Positions 1 to 10,073 of a stretch of DNA of 64,000 nucleotides are shown one piece after another. How positions within the stretch are numbered: the stretch's first letter is position 1; every line of letters starts with the position of its first letter. The stretch is taken from positions 744,001-808,000 of the forward strand of contig NZ_JAKKOD010000001.1 in assembly GCF_026226775.1 (NCBI RefSeq). Reading direction: 5' to 3'. The notes under the pieces were generated by a model that did no database searches, was not told where the DNA came from, and saw nothing but the letters and a program-made list of their open reading frames with translations. The DNA is from Avibacterium sp. 21-586 (GTDB lineage Bacteria; Pseudomonadota; Gammaproteobacteria; Enterobacterales; Pasteurellaceae). Both the position numbers and the translations under genes were made by a program.

Positions 1-990
1 TAAAGGACGATTAAAGGCAATAATGCCCCCGAAAGCGGAAGTTGGATCGGTTTGATAAGCGCGGTTGTAGGCGTCTAAAATATCCTCGCCTAAGGCAACA
101 CCGCAAGGGTTCGCGTGTTTCACGATAACACAAGCGGGTTCATTAAAACTTTTTACACATTCTAGTGCGGCGTCCGTATCGGCAATATTGTTATAAGAAA
201 GGGCTTTGCCTTGTAGCTGTTTTGCAGTGGATACGCTGGCTTCTTTTTGTTCTTTTTCCACATAAAATGCGGCATTTTGATGGCCATTTTCCCCATAACG
301 CATTGTTTGTTTACGAATAAAATTCAAATTCAAGGTGCGTGGGAATTGTCCGCACAAGGCATTTTGCTCTTCTTCATCGGCGGCAAAATAAGGTTTCACC
401 AATTTACCAAAATAGTTGGCGATCATCGCATCATATTGTGCGGTATGCTCAAAGGCTTTGATGGCCAAATCAAAACGTGTTTCTAAGGTTAAACCATTTT
501 GATTTTGATCCATTTCTGCCAAAATTGCGGAAAAATCCTGATTATTCACCACAATCGCCACATCTTTATGATTTTTCGCTGCAGATCGCACCATTGTAGG
601 GCCGCCAATATCAATATTTTCTACTGCATCTTCAAGGGTGCAATCTGGTTTTGCCACGGTTTGGGCAAAAGGATAAAGGTTCACCACCACCATATCAATA
701 GGATCAATCTGGTGCTGCGCCATTACTTCATCATCAACCCCACGGCGTCCTAAAATACCGCCGTGAACTTTCGGGTGCAGGGTTTTCACCCGCCCATCCA
801 TCATCTCTGGAAAGCCTGTGTAATCGGATACTTCGATAACGGGTAAACCTTTTTCCATTAATAATTTTGCCGTGCCACCAGTGGAAAGCAACTTCACTCC
901 ACGTTGCACTAAGCCTTGAGCAAATTCCACAATACCAGTTTTGTCTGAAACACTAAGTAAAGCCTGACGAATTGGGCAATTTGGTTGCAT
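1..990 (-). CDS. purH: Bifunctional AICAR transformylase / IMP cyclohydrolase (partial, C-terminus off the left edge)
   Basis: PurH carries out the last two steps of purine synthesis: formylation of AICAR and ring closure to IMP, in the cytoplasm. The visible 330 codons start at ATG 988-990 with [19 protein letters not shown], the usual N-terminal IMP cyclohydrolase (MGS-like) opening. They run through [26 protein letters not shown] and [17 protein letters not shown] into the transformylase domain ([10 protein letters not shown]). The frame stays open to base 1, so about 200 C-terminal residues are missing because of the window edge, not because of a mutation. A full-match PurR operator lies 46 bases upstream, so purine repression is likely. 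purD usually follows but would lie outside the window. Confidence 0.97.
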   Translation of the reverse strand, partial: MQPNCPIRQALLSVSDKTGIVEFAQGLVQRGVKLLSTGGTAKLLMEKGLPVIEVSDYTGFPEMMDGRVKTLHPKVHGGILGRRGVDDEVMAQHQIDPIDMVVVNLYPFAQTVAKPDCTLEDAVENIDIGGPTMVRSAAKNHKDVAIVVNNQDFSAILAEMDQNQNGLTLETRFDLAIKAFEHTAQYDAMIANYFGKLVKPYFAADEEEQNALCGQFPRTLNLNFIRKQTMRYGENGHQNAAFYVEKEQKEASVSTAKQLQGKALSYNNIADTDAALECVKSFNEPACVIVKHANPCGVALGEDILDAYNRAYQTDPTSAFGGIIAFNRPL

Positions 991-1036
991 TGAGATTTCC
1001 TTTAATTTAATGAAATGAAAAAACGTCCGCATTATA

Positions 1037-1052
1037 ACGCAATCGTTTGCTT
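1037..1052 (-). promoter_or_regulatory. PurR operator of purH
   Basis: The 16-mer acgcaatcgtttgctt fits every fixed position of the PurR consensus known from enteric bacteria (ANGCAANCGNTTNCNT). It lies 46 to 62 bases upstream of the purH start codon, where a repressor would block the promoter. The match is seen directly; repression by PurR with guanine or hypoxanthine is inferred from the family. Confidence 0.88.
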
Positions 1053-1161
1053 TTATGTAGCACGAAATCAAATTTCTTAACAAAAAACCAACAATTCAAG
1101 ATTTCCATAGGCAAGGCGTACCAACAGTGCGGTGCATTTTTGAATTATTTTTCTTAAAAGA

Positions 1162-1185
1162 CAAAAAAACCCGCTAGTGCGGGTT
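1162..1185 (-). terminator. Rho-independent terminator after the DoxX gene
   Basis: A 7-bp stem (aacccgc / gcgggtt) with a 4-base loop is followed on the minus strand by a run of T. It sits 37 bases after the DoxX stop codon. Confidence 0.85.
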
Positions 1186-1221
1186 AAAATCAACAACTCT
1201 AAAAAAGACAAATTAGTTTTA

Positions 1222-1629
1222 TTAGCTTTTCTTGCAAACTTTGTTATCTAATGCAAAAGCGCCAGCACCTAAGAAAACAAAGTTTAAGAAAACTAAAGAA
1301 TATAATGCAGCAAGCTCACCTTTATTGACGATTGGTAATAACACGTTATCCAAAGAAGCGTGAATTTGGAAATAGGCCACCGCCATCATACCAGAAAGAA
1401 TGAATGCCACAGGGCGGGTAAATAACCCTAAAATCAATAATGCGCCACCAACGATTTCTAACACACCGCCGATGCCCATCATTGAAAAGAGTTCCACAGC
1501 ACCGTTTCCGCCAGTCATTGAAACTGGGTATTCAAAGAATTTTGAGGTGCCGTGTAACAAAAACATATAGCCTGCAATAATGCGTAATAATCCAAGTGCA
1601 TAAGGGCTAATTTTATTTAATGAATTCAT
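1222..1629 (-). CDS. DoxX family membrane protein
   Basis: A small integral inner-membrane protein of 135 residues in the DoxX/DoxD-like family. It has four hydrophobic segments, and the opening SPYALGLLRIIAGYMFLLHG and the central GGVLEIVGGALLILGLFTRP are typical of the family. I chose the second of two adjacent ATG codons (1627-1629) because it is spaced 6 bases from an AGGA ribosome site; the first is only 3 away. Family members have been linked to redox or quinone functions in some species, but no reaction can be assigned here. It stands alone, with its own terminator, between purH and pgi. Confidence 0.85.
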   Translation of the reverse strand: MNSLNKISPYALGLLRIIAGYMFLLHGTSKFFEYPVSMTGGNGAVELFSMMGIGGVLEIVGGALLILGLFTRPVAFILSGMMAVAYFQIHASLDNVLLPIVNKGELAALYSLVFLNFVFLGAGAFALDNKVCKKS

Positions 1630-1754
1630 CATGTTTCCTTTAAAAATAATCTTACTCCAGTAAGAGCAAAAGAGCGCGTATCATAACGGAATTGCATTAA
1701 TTACACAATTTACAATAATGAAAATCACTTTTTCTTATAAGTTAAAAATAAACG

Positions 1755-1786
1755 AAAAAAGTGCGGTAAAAAATCACCGCACTTTT
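1755..1786 (-). terminator. Terminator of pgi made from an inverted pair of DNA uptake signals
   Basis: aaaagtgcggt at 1757-1767 and its reverse complement at 1776-1786 form an 11-bp stem, followed on the minus strand by T residues. It lies 22 bases after the pgi stop. Both arms contain the 9-base Haemophilus-type uptake core. Confidence 0.85.
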
Positions 1787-1807
1787 GCTTTATTGTTTAG
1801 AGATGAA

Positions 1808-3454
1808 TTAACGCCACGCTTTGTATTGGTTGATTAAACCGTTGGTTGAGCTATCGTGGCTGGTGATTTCGTTGTTGTTTTCAAGCTCTGGTAAAATGCG
1901 GTTGGCGAGCTGTTTGCCAAGCTCTACGCCCCATTGGTCAAAACTGAAAATGTTGAAGATCACACCTTGTGTGAAGATTTTGTGTTCGTACATTGCAATT
2001 AATGCGCCCAAGCTAAATGGGGTGATTTTTTGCAATAAGATTGAGTTAGTCGGTTTGTTACCCGTGAATACTTTAAATGGCACGATGTCTTTCACTTCAT
2101 CAAGGGATTTACCTGCTTTGACAAATTCGGCTTCCACTTCTTCTTTAGTTTTACCAAAAGCAAGCGCTTCTGTTTGTGCGAAGAAGTTAGACAATAATTT
2201 TTGGTGATGATCTGAAAGTCGATTGTGGGTTTGCGCTGGGGCAATGAAGTCACAAGGAATTAAAATTTTCCCTTGGTGAATTAATTGATAGAACGCGTGT
2301 TGTCCGTTTGTACCCGGTTCGCCCCAGATAATTGGGCCAGTTTGGTAATCCACCACTTTGCCATCACGCCCCACGTATTTTCCGTTTGATTCCATATTGC
2401 CTTGTTGGAAATAGGCTGCGAAACGGTGTAAATATTGGTCATAAGGCAAGATAGCTTCTGTTTGTGCACCAAGGAAATTGGTGTTCCATAATCCCACTAA
2501 GGCAAGGGTGGCTGGGATATTTTCAGCGAGTGGTGCATTGCGGAAATGTTTATCCATTTCGTGCGCCCCCGATAACAAGGCTTCAAAGTTTTCAAACCCG
2601 ATAGAAAGGGCGATAGATAAACCGATGGCTGACCATAAGGAATAACGTCCGCCAACCCAATCCCAGAATTCAAACATATTTGCGGTATCAATGCCGAATT
2701 TTTCTACTTCTTTTGCGTTAGTTGAAAGTGCGGCAAAATGTTTTGCAATATGCGCTTCATCTTTTGCACTGGCTAAGAACCAATCACGAGCAGAATTTGC
2801 GTTGGTCATTGTTTCTTGCGTGGTGAAAGTTTTTGATGCCACTAATACCAGTGTGGTTTCAGGGTTCACTTTTTTCAAGGTTTCCGCAATATGCGTACCG
2901 TCCACGTTAGACACAAAGTGCATGGTGAGATGGTTTTTGTAAGGGCGTAAGGCTTCAGTTACCATATAAGGCCCTAAATCTGAACCGCCGATACCGATAT
3001 TAATCACATCGGTAATGGCTTTGCCTGTATAGCCTTTCCATTCGCCTGAAATCACGCGGTCGCAGAAAGATTTCATTTTGGCAAGCACGGCATTCACTTC
3101 TGGCATCACATCTTTGCCGTCCACTAATACTGGGGTATTTGAGCGATTGCGCAATGCGGTATGTAACACGGCACGGTTTTCTGTGCGGTTAATTTTTTCC
3201 CCTGTGAACATTGCTTCTGTTGCTTCTTGCAAGCCACATTCTTCCGCTAATTGACGTAATAGTCCTAAGGTTTCTTGGGTGAGATTATTTTTTGAGTAAT
3301 CCACCAAAATCTCATTATCAAAGGTTAAAGAATACGCTTTAAAACGATTTGGTTCTTGTGCAAATAATTGCTGAATCGTGGTTTCGCCTAGGTTGCTTTT
3401 GTGTTGTTCTAAGGCTTTCCACGCTTGAGTGGTAGTTGGGTTGATGTTTTTCAT
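1808..3454 (-). CDS. pgi: Glucose-6-phosphate isomerase
   Basis: Interconverts glucose 6-phosphate and fructose 6-phosphate in glycolysis and gluconeogenesis, in the cytoplasm. It has 548 residues, the usual bacterial length (about 549 in E. coli). The two family signatures are visible: [18 protein letters not shown] near residue 270 and [15 protein letters not shown] near residue 505. The sugar isomerase fold motif [14 protein letters not shown] is near residue 150. It starts at ATG with [15 protein letters not shown], close to E. coli Pgi. It ends at an uptake-signal terminator. alr lies just upstream on the same strand with a 31-base gap, so alr and pgi may be co-transcribed. Confidence 0.98.
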   Translation of the reverse strand: MKNINPTTTQAWKALEQHKSNLGETTIQQLFAQEPNRFKAYSLTFDNEILVDYSKNNLTQETLGLLRQLAEECGLQEATEAMFTGEKINRTENRAVLHTALRNRSNTPVLVDGKDVMPEVNAVLAKMKSFCDRVISGEWKGYTGKAITDVINIGIGGSDLGPYMVTEALRPYKNHLTMHFVSNVDGTHIAETLKKVNPETTLVLVASKTFTTQETMTNANSARDWFLASAKDEAHIAKHFAALSTNAKEVEKFGIDTANMFEFWDWVGGRYSLWSAIGLSIALSIGFENFEALLSGAHEMDKHFRNAPLAENIPATLALVGLWNTNFLGAQTEAILPYDQYLHRFAAYFQQGNMESNGKYVGRDGKVVDYQTGPIIWGEPGTNGQHAFYQLIHQGKILIPCDFIAPAQTHNRLSDHHQKLLSNFFAQTEALAFGKTKEEVEAEFVKAGKSLDEVKDIVPFKVFTGNKPTNSILLQKITPFSLGALIAMYEHKIFTQGVIFNIFSFDQWGVELGKQLANRILPELENNNEITSHDSSTNGLINQYKAWR

Positions 3455-3485
3455 TTGAGTTTCCTTTTATCAAGTTTAATTAAAA

Positions 3486-4571
3486 TTAATCCACATATTC
3501 CGTCAAAACTCGTGGGGTAAGTTTTGTTATTAATTCATAACTTAAAATGCCACTTATTGCTGCGATTTCTTCAATAGGTAATTCCTTACCCCATAGGATG
3601 ACTTCATCACCCACTTTATCTTGGCTGTCTTTGCCGAGATCTACGGTGAGCATATCCATTGATACTCTGCCTACAATTGGCACAAGACGACCATTAAGAT
3701 AAACAGGTGTTCCCATTGGCATATCTCTTGGATAGCCATCGCCATAACCAATCGCAACGACACCAATTTTGGTGTCTTGTTCACTCACCCATTTTCCGCC
3801 ATAGCCTACGGGTTCGCCTTTTTTATGATCGCGCACTGCAATCAATGATGAAGTCAACGTCATTACTGGAATTAAGCCGTATTCTTGACTTGGCACATTG
3901 TTCGGGGAAATGCCATATAAAATAATGCCAGGCCGAATCCAATCTAAATGTGCTTCGTGCCAAAATAAAATCCCCCCTGAGGCCGCAATACTGCGCTCTC
4001 CTGCTCTATTTTCGGTAGCTTGAAGAAAGGCGTTAAGTTGTTTTTGCGTGTAATCGGATTCTAATTCATCGGCACGGCTAAAATGACTGACGAAACCAAA
4101 GTGCGGTTCAATATTTGGACATTTTTCAAGGGATTGGCAAAATGCTGCCACTTCATCTAAAGCAACACCAAGTCGATGCATTCCTGTATCAATTTTAAGC
4201 CAGACTTTAATCGGGTTGGGCAAGTCAGCTTGCTGTAAGGCTTGTAATTGCTCTTTATTATGCACGATAGTTTGGATATTATTCACCGCAATAATCGGCA
4301 AATCTTTGGCACGGAAAAAACCTTCTAATAACAAAATAGGCTTGGTAATGCCGTTGGAACGCAACGTCAGTGCTTCTTCTAAGCGTGCCACCCCAAAACA
4401 ATCGACAAATTCTTCCAATACGGACGCCACAAATGCCACACCGTGTCCATAGGCGTTGGCTTTTACCACAGCAATCACTTTACTATTTGGTGCTTTTTGT
4501 TTGATCACCATAATGTTATGTTTTAATGCGTGCGAACTAATTTTTGCCGTTGCCGGTTTTACATCAATCAT
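3486..4571 (-). CDS. alr: Alanine racemase
   Basis: A PLP enzyme that makes D-alanine for peptidoglycan from L-alanine. It has 361 residues, normal for the family. The PLP-lysine motif VVKANAYGHG (Lys near residue 38) is intact, as are the later racemase motifs VGRVSMDMLTVDL and IGYGDGYPR, and the catalytic tyrosine is in the expected GYGDGY context. It follows dnaB on the same strand with only a 5-base gap, as in E. coli, so the two are probably co-transcribed. Confidence 0.97.
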   Translation of the reverse strand: MIDVKPATAKISSHALKHNIMVIKQKAPNSKVIAVVKANAYGHGVAFVASVLEEFVDCFGVARLEEALTLRSNGITKPILLLEGFFRAKDLPIIAVNNIQTIVHNKEQLQALQQADLPNPIKVWLKIDTGMHRLGVALDEVAAFCQSLEKCPNIEPHFGFVSHFSRADELESDYTQKQLNAFLQATENRAGERSIAASGGILFWHEAHLDWIRPGIILYGISPNNVPSQEYGLIPVMTLTSSLIAVRDHKKGEPVGYGGKWVSEQDTKIGVVAIGYGDGYPRDMPMGTPVYLNGRLVPIVGRVSMDMLTVDLGKDSQDKVGDEVILWGKELPIEEIAAISGILSYELITKLTPRVLTEYVD

Positions 4572-4576
4572 TATAC

Positions 4577-5986
4577 TTACTCATGAATATATTCGGGTTG
4601 TTCTTGAAGATTGTCAAAACGGGAAAATTGTCCATTAAATTTTAACCGCACTTTACCAATTGGGCCATTACGTTGCTTACCAATAATAATTTCTGCAATG
4701 CCTTTTTGTTCCGAATTATCGTTATACACTTCATCACGATAAATAAACATTATCAAATCCGCATCTTGTTCTATAGATCCTGACTCACGCAAATCTGAGT
4801 TTACAGGACGCTTATCTGCGCGATTTTCCAAGGTACGGTTCAGCTGAGAAAGGGCAATCACCGGCACTTCCAGCTCTTTGGCTAAGGCTTTCAAGGAACG
4901 TGAGATTTCTGCAATTTCTAAAGTTCGGTTATCAGAAAATGCAGGAGCTCGCATTAACTGCAAATAATCCACCATAATGAGGCTCAATCCACCGTGTTCG
5001 CGATACACTCGCCGAGCACGCGAGCGCAATTCTGTAGGTGTCAATCCTGAAGAGTCATCAATATATAAGTTTGGATTTTGCTTGAATAGGCCTACGCTAC
5101 TGGCAATTTTAGACCAATCCTCATCATCTAGCCCTTGCCCTGTTCTAATTTTGGTTTGATCTACACGAGAAAGTGAGGCTAATGTTCTCATCATAATTTG
5201 TTCTGATGGCATTTCTAAACTAAATACTAAAACAGGCTTATCTGATTCTAATGCCGCATTCTCACACAAATTCATTGCAAAGGTAGTTTTTCCCATCGAT
5301 GGACGGGCTGCAATAATAATTAAATCGGAAGGTTGCAGACCTGCTGTTTTTCGATCCAAATCGAAAAAGCCAGTACTCACTCCTGTTACACCGTTATTAT
5401 GTTCAGACTTACTTAAAAACTGAATTTTTTCTACTGTTCCGCGTAAAATATCCACTACATTTTCAGGGCCTTCTCCCTTTGTTGTTCGTTTCTCGGCAAT
5501 AGTAAATACTTCGCGTTCTGCTTCATCAAGAATTTCTTTAACATCACGCCCTTTAGTTTGATAACTCATTTCCGCAATTTTGTTACTGGACGCAATAAGC
5601 TCACGCAAAATAGCTTTTTCGCGTACAATATCAGCATAAGTCAGCACGTTCGCAGCACTTGGCGTGTTTTTGGAAAGTTCTGCTAAATAAGCAAAACCGC
5701 CCACTTCTTCACTTACTCCTTCATTTTTCAAGGCTTCATCTAATGTTAATAGATCTACAGGTTGATTATTACCAATCAAATTCATAATCTGTTGAAAAAT
5801 CAACCTATGCTCAAAGGTATAAAAATCGTCTGCAATAATTCTCTCAGAAACAGCATCCCAATGTGTATTGGTAAGCAGCATACTACCAATCACCGCTTGT
5901 TCAGCTTCAATAGAATGGGGAGGTATATTAATCTGTTCAACTTTCCTATCTTTTAATGCTGAAGGTGAAGAAAATTGTTTGGCCAT
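4577..5986 (-). CDS. dnaB: Replicative DNA helicase
   Basis: The hexameric 5'-3' helicase that unwinds DNA at the replication fork and recruits primase. It has 469 residues, near the usual 471. The N-terminal domain (IPPHSIEAEQAVIGSMLL, residues about 21-38) is followed by the RecA-like domain with Walker A ARPSMGKTT near residues 227-235 and Walker B LSLIMVDYLQLM near 335-345. A late ALSQLNRTLENR motif matches DnaB H3 and the arginine region. There is no intein or insertion. It lies directly upstream of alr. Confidence 0.98.
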   Translation of the reverse strand: MAKQFSSPSALKDRKVEQINIPPHSIEAEQAVIGSMLLTNTHWDAVSERIIADDFYTFEHRLIFQQIMNLIGNNQPVDLLTLDEALKNEGVSEEVGGFAYLAELSKNTPSAANVLTYADIVREKAILRELIASSNKIAEMSYQTKGRDVKEILDEAEREVFTIAEKRTTKGEGPENVVDILRGTVEKIQFLSKSEHNNGVTGVSTGFFDLDRKTAGLQPSDLIIIAARPSMGKTTFAMNLCENAALESDKPVLVFSLEMPSEQIMMRTLASLSRVDQTKIRTGQGLDDEDWSKIASSVGLFKQNPNLYIDDSSGLTPTELRSRARRVYREHGGLSLIMVDYLQLMRAPAFSDNRTLEIAEISRSLKALAKELEVPVIALSQLNRTLENRADKRPVNSDLRESGSIEQDADLIMFIYRDEVYNDNSEQKGIAEIIIGKQRNGPIGKVRLKFNGQFSRFDNLQEQPEYIHE

Positions 5987-6139
5987 AAATTCGTGTCTAA
6001 TTAGTATAATAATCTGCTCTTATCATATACTAAATCAAGGTGATAATTAAGAAAAAGAAAAGAGAAAATCTAAAATAAAAATAACATCACACTAAACCGA
6101 GAAAAGCTTGGCAATATTGGCAAGATATATGACATTATG

Positions 6140-6170
6140 AAAAAAGTGCGGTGGAAAATCACCGCACTTT
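6140..6170 (-). terminator. Uptake-signal inverted pair after abgT
   Basis: aaagtgcggt (6143-6152) and accgcacttt (6161-6170) form a 10-bp stem with an 8-base loop, followed on the minus strand by a T run. It is six bases beyond the abgT stop codon. Confidence 0.85.
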
Positions 6171-6176
6171 AATGCT

Positions 6177-7745
6177 CTAAGGTGTATAGAACATAGCTGA
6201 ACCAGGCCCAACAGGTAAACCAAATACAAAGACCCAGACAAAGAAGAGTGCTGACCAAGCAATAAGGAAAGAAATAGAATAAGGTAACATCATTGAAACG
6301 AGAGTTCCAACACCTGCATCTTTTTTATACTTAATCACCGTTGCCATAATTAATCCAAAATATCCCATCATTGGCGTAATAATATTAGTAACAGAATCTC
6401 CAATACGGTACGCCGCTTGAATCACTTCTGGTGCATAACCTGCAAGCATTAACATTGGCACGAAGATTGGCGCTGTTACCGCCCATTGTGCTGAAGCGGA
6501 TCCAATCATTAAATTAATAAATGCACAAATAAGAATAAATCCGATAAATAATAGTCCACCGTGTAATCCTAATTGATTAAGAAAATTAGCACCTTTTACG
6601 GCAATAATTTGACCAATATTAGTCCAATTAAAAAAAGCTATAAATTGAGATGCAAAGAAAATGATGACTAAATAAAGCCCTAAGGAGCTCATTATCTCTG
6701 TCATTGCATTTACTACATCTTTATCGCTGCGAATACTTTTTACAACGAGTCCATACACTATACCTGGTATCGCAAATAGAACAAAAATAAATACCACGAT
6801 AGATTTCAAGAATGGTGAACCGGTGACTAACCCAGTTGTTGGATTACGCAAAATCCCATTTTCAGGGACAACACTTAACGCAAGTAAAGCACTACAAAAT
6901 AGAAAAGTTAAGCCTGCAAAAAATAATCCTCTACGTTCTAATGGTGTAATGCTAGCTGAATGTTGTTGCTCAATTTCCTGTTGGCTTAGGCTGCCTTTAT
7001 ATTCACCTAATTGAGGTTCAACAATCTTTTCTGTAATAAAATAGCCAATGATAGAAATGAGAAAGGTGCTGACAAACATAAAATACCAGTTTGCTTCTGC
7101 TCCAACCACATAATTTGGATTAATAATTTGCGCTGCCTGTTGCGTGATTCCAGCTAACAATGGATCAATTGTACCTAACAATAAATTAGCGGAATAACCT
7201 CCTGAAACACCTGCAAAGGCTGCAGCTAAGCCTGCTAATGGGTGGCGGCCTAAAGAATGGAAAATAATGGCTGCGAGTGGAATTAACACTAAATAGCCTA
7301 GCTCAGCGGCCATGTTGGACATTATTCCAGCAAACACTATCGCTAATGTCGTTAATTTACGAGGCGCTTTTAGCACAACCAAGCGCATCGCAGCTGAAAT
7401 TAATCCTGATTTTTCTGCAATCCCAACCCCTAACATAGCAACCAATACCGTGCCTAATGGTGCAAAATTAGTAAAATTTTTTACTAGATTCGTCAGAATT
7501 TTAATTAATCCCTCTTGGTTTAGTAAACTGACTATATAAATTACCCCATCTGCACTACGCCCCTTGGCACCTTCTGGACGAGGATCTAATGCTGAAATAC
7601 CAAAATATTCACCTAACGCAGAAGTTAATAAGAGCAATGCGATTAAAATAATAAATAATGTAACGGGGTGGGGCAAGGCATTGCCTAGCCATTCAACAGT
7701 TCGCAGAAACTTGCTTTCTTTTGATTGAATTTTCTCTACTGCCAT
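6177..7745 (-). CDS. abgT: AbgT family transporter (p-aminobenzoyl-glutamate family)
   Basis: An inner-membrane transporter of 522 residues with roughly a dozen hydrophobic segments. The opening ends in LGNALPHPVTLFIILIALLL, the pattern of the AbgT family. Conserved later motifs include FAGVSGGYSANLLLGTIDPLLAG and IGDSVTNIITPMMGYFGLI. Family members import p-aminobenzoyl-glutamate in E. coli, and some export antibiotic precursors such as sulfonamides in Neisseria (MtrF). The abgA and abgB hydrolase genes are not beside it, so the substrate is uncertain. It is a single-gene unit with its own terminator. Confidence 0.9.
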   Translation of the reverse strand: MAVEKIQSKESKFLRTVEWLGNALPHPVTLFIILIALLLLTSALGEYFGISALDPRPEGAKGRSADGVIYIVSLLNQEGLIKILTNLVKNFTNFAPLGTVLVAMLGVGIAEKSGLISAAMRLVVLKAPRKLTTLAIVFAGIMSNMAAELGYLVLIPLAAIIFHSLGRHPLAGLAAAFAGVSGGYSANLLLGTIDPLLAGITQQAAQIINPNYVVGAEANWYFMFVSTFLISIIGYFITEKIVEPQLGEYKGSLSQQEIEQQHSASITPLERRGLFFAGLTFLFCSALLALSVVPENGILRNPTTGLVTGSPFLKSIVVFIFVLFAIPGIVYGLVVKSIRSDKDVVNAMTEIMSSLGLYLVIIFFASQFIAFFNWTNIGQIIAVKGANFLNQLGLHGGLLFIGFILICAFINLMIGSASAQWAVTAPIFVPMLMLAGYAPEVIQAAYRIGDSVTNIITPMMGYFGLIMATVIKYKKDAGVGTLVSMMLPYSISFLIAWSALFFVWVFVFGLPVGPGSAMFYTP

Positions 7746-7888
7746 ATTAATACCTCATTAATGCTAAAAACAAATATAACTCATCTTTAACTTACTGATT
7801 TTTTAATAAAAAATCTACTCTATGGCATAGAACAAAATGGCATAATATATAAAAGAAATGACTTTAGAAATGAGGGGAAATAGATATG

Positions 7889-7916
7889 AAAGTGCAGTAA
7901 TTCTTTACCGCACTTT
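7889..7916. terminator. Imperfect uptake-signal hairpin near the end of cpdA
   Basis: aaagtgcagtaa and ttaccgcacttt form a 12-bp stem with one mismatch, just beyond the cpdA stop. The longer T tract follows on the plus strand and only three T on the minus strand, so its work as a cpdA terminator is uncertain. Confidence 0.5.
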
Positions 7917-7920
7917 TTAT

Positions 7921-8751
7921 TTAATATCCTTCACTTAACATATTTGGCAAAAATGTCTTTTGTTTAATACGTCTAACTCTGGTTTGAATATCGCCATCAG
8001 GATACAGTTCAAGTTCACGCCATCCAGGCTGTGCACAATCTAAGGAAAAACTGTTGTTATCTGGTTTAAATTGAATACAAGTTGATGGTGTGGCCATCAC
8101 TTTATAACCTTGCCATAGCGCATCCATTGATTGATGAATATGACCATATAAAATTCCCTTGACATTATTAAACCCTGATAGCACATTTGCGAATTCTAAG
8201 GCATTACGTAGGTTATGCTGGTCTAACCAAGCACAATTAGTAGATAAAATATGATGGTGCAATACAATTAAAGAATGGCGCTGTGGATAATTTTTCAATT
8301 TTTGATCTAAAAACGCCAACTGTGCAGATTCTAATTTTCCATGCGGTACGCCATACACTTGGCTATCAAGCATAATTATCTGCCAATATTTGCCGAATAA
8401 AATATGTTTAGCAGGACTTATTTGACCATTATTATCATTGAGTATCTCAAACATTTTCGGCTGATAATCGTGATTACCTGGTATCCAAAATACGCTTTTT
8501 CCTAGTTTACTTATACTTTGGCAAAATCTTAGATAGCCTTCATTACTACTGTCTTGCACCAAATCTCCAGTAGCCAACACTAGCTCGTAATTGAACTCAC
8601 TTTGTTTAATTTCCTCCAAGACTTGATTAAAACTAGCCTGTGTATTAATCCCAAGTAACTCGCCATTTTCATCATTAAATAAGTGAGGATCTGTGATTTG
8701 AATCAAACGCACAATCTCTTCATTTGTTGAACATATATAGGTATTGCTCAA
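7921..8751 (-). CDS. cpdA: 3',5'-cyclic-AMP phosphodiesterase
   Basis: Hydrolyses cAMP to AMP and so lowers CRP signalling. It has 276 residues, close to the family's 275. All calcineurin-like metallophosphoesterase motifs are present in order: QITDPHLF (near residue 18), ATGDLVQD, PGNHDYQ, VLHHH and YGHIHQ, which supply the metal-binding Asp, His and Asn residues. The cpdA-nudF pairing on the same strand matches E. coli. In naturally competent Pasteurellaceae cAMP-CRP controls competence genes, so this enzyme may tune DNA uptake; that link is inference. Confidence 0.93.
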   Translation of the reverse strand: MSNTYICSTNEEIVRLIQITDPHLFNDENGELLGINTQASFNQVLEEIKQSEFNYELVLATGDLVQDSSNEGYLRFCQSISKLGKSVFWIPGNHDYQPKMFEILNDNNGQISPAKHILFGKYWQIIMLDSQVYGVPHGKLESAQLAFLDQKLKNYPQRHSLIVLHHHILSTNCAWLDQHNLRNALEFANVLSGFNNVKGILYGHIHQSMDALWQGYKVMATPSTCIQFKPDNNSFSLDCAQPGWRELELYPDGDIQTRVRRIKQKTFLPNMLSEGY

Positions 8752-8892
8752 AATACCTTCTCCTCTTAGCCAAAATAACTATTAAAAATAGTAAATAAGT
8801 TACGGATCTGAAAAAATTGCATTATGAATATCACAAACGGGGTAAACAGATCATATTCTACGCTTAAATTTTTATCAAAAATTCGATCCAGC

Positions 8893-9522
8893 TCACATTT
8901 TTGACCATTCCTTTTGTAAAGAAAGGTAATTTAATTGTAGCCACAGCAAACCTGTAACCGCTAAGCCATTATCAATCTTGCCATTACACACCCATTCATA
9001 GGCTGTTTGGCGCGGGATAACATGAACGCGAATATCTTCATTTTCTTCTGCCAATCCGTGAATACCTTGTGCTTTTTGGCTATCGACTTTGCCGACAAAA
9101 AAATGAATGCGTTCCACAATGCCCCCTGGACTATCCCAAAAGCTCATTACTTCACGCAAATGTTCTATTTGTACGCCTGCTTCTTCTTGGCTTTCACGCT
9201 GCGCCACTTGATCGGGCTGCTCACCGTCTTCAACCATACCAGCAATTAGTTCTAAAAGCCAAGGGGATTGGCTAAGCTGTGGGTTATAAGCACCAATCCG
9301 CACCTGCTCCACCATTACTACGCTATCCGCATCAGGATCATAAGCCACAACCACAGAAGCGGCACCTTTCACCAGCAACTCACGGATTACCACGCCACTT
9401 TCACCGCCAGCAAACAACTTATGCTTAAAATAAACTTTTTTCAAATTAAAAAAACCGTTATAAAGCGGTTCTTCGTTGATGATTTCAATATCCTGTTGGG
9501 TAAATTGCTGTAATTCGGACAT
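8893..9522 (-). CDS. nudF: ADP-ribose pyrophosphatase (Nudix)
   Basis: Cleaves ADP-ribose to AMP and ribose 5-phosphate. It has 209 residues from the start at 9520-9522, chosen because GAGG lies seven bases before it; an upstream in-frame ATG overlaps that ribosome site. The Nudix box is complete near residues 95-117: G-x5-E-x7-REx-QEEAGV within AGMVEDGEQPDQVAQRESQE. The preceding WLLELIAG is typical of ADP-ribose hydrolases. It is upstream of cpdA with a 141-base gap. Confidence 0.93.
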   Translation of the reverse strand: MSELQQFTQQDIEIINEEPLYNGFFNLKKVYFKHKLFAGGESGVVIRELLVKGAASVVVAYDPDADSVVMVEQVRIGAYNPQLSQSPWLLELIAGMVEDGEQPDQVAQRESQEEAGVQIEHLREVMSFWDSPGGIVERIHFFVGKVDSQKAQGIHGLAEENEDIRVHVIPRQTAYEWVCNGKIDNGLAVTGLLWLQLNYLSLQKEWSKM

Positions 9523-9639
9523 AATTTTTCCTCGCATAAAATTTTGCTAAGAATACGCCAGTTTTTTGCAAAAAAAAATGCAAATTTTCTTATATTTGTT
9601 GAAAATTTGACCTTGTTCACAAAATTGTCGACAAATCGG

Positions 9640-10047
9640 CTAACTTTTTTTCAGACGATTAGAGCTAACCAAAAATAAAGCTATTACCATTAACAAAATA
9701 GCTCCTGAAAACAGTAAACTATTTATTGGGCTAGAATGATCCACAATGATTAAGCGCACCATTGCGGTAATCCCGATATATAAAAAATAACGCAGTGGAA
9801 AGTGATAGTCAGTTTTGAAATATTTTACAATCAAGGCTAAAAACTCAAAATAAAGAAAATACACTACAATTTTTTCCACCAATAGATACGATGCCTCTTT
9901 TGATTGCTCAAATAACACAAGGACTAAGCCATAAGTTTCTTTAGCCAGAAATACCACCAAAATTAAGGCGAGAATAAGTAAGGAAACATTCAGGATCCAC
10001 TGCAAAAAGGATGAAATTCCTTGTGGAAAAAAATGTTTTTCATTCAT
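9640..10047 (-). CDS. psiE: PsiE family phosphate-starvation-inducible membrane protein
   Basis: A 135-residue protein with four hydrophobic segments, matching the PsiE family in length and in its aromatic, charged third segment ([20 protein letters not shown]). The function of PsiE is not known; in E. coli it is induced by phosphate starvation. I prefer the internal ATG at 10045-10047 because a GAGG ribosome site precedes it by nine bases. It is 27 bases from the M15 peptidase gene upstream, so it may be the last gene of the yffB-dapE group. Confidence 0.8.
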   Translation of the reverse strand: MNEKHFFPQGISSFLQWILNVSLLILALILVVFLAKETYGLVLVLFEQSKEASYLLVEKIVVYFLYFEFLALIVKYFKTDYHFPLRYFLYIGITAMVRLIIVDHSSPINSLLFSGAILLMVIALFLVSSNRLKKS

Positions 10048-10073
10048 TTCAATTTTCCTCATTAAATAAAAAA

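Noticed and set aside
247-753. Two plus-strand frames at the left edge
   Set aside because: They are antisense to purH, whose protein is clearly recognisable in the other strand.
1821-2942. Several frames on both strands within pgi
   Set aside because: They overlap a complete pgi of normal length and have no recognisable features.
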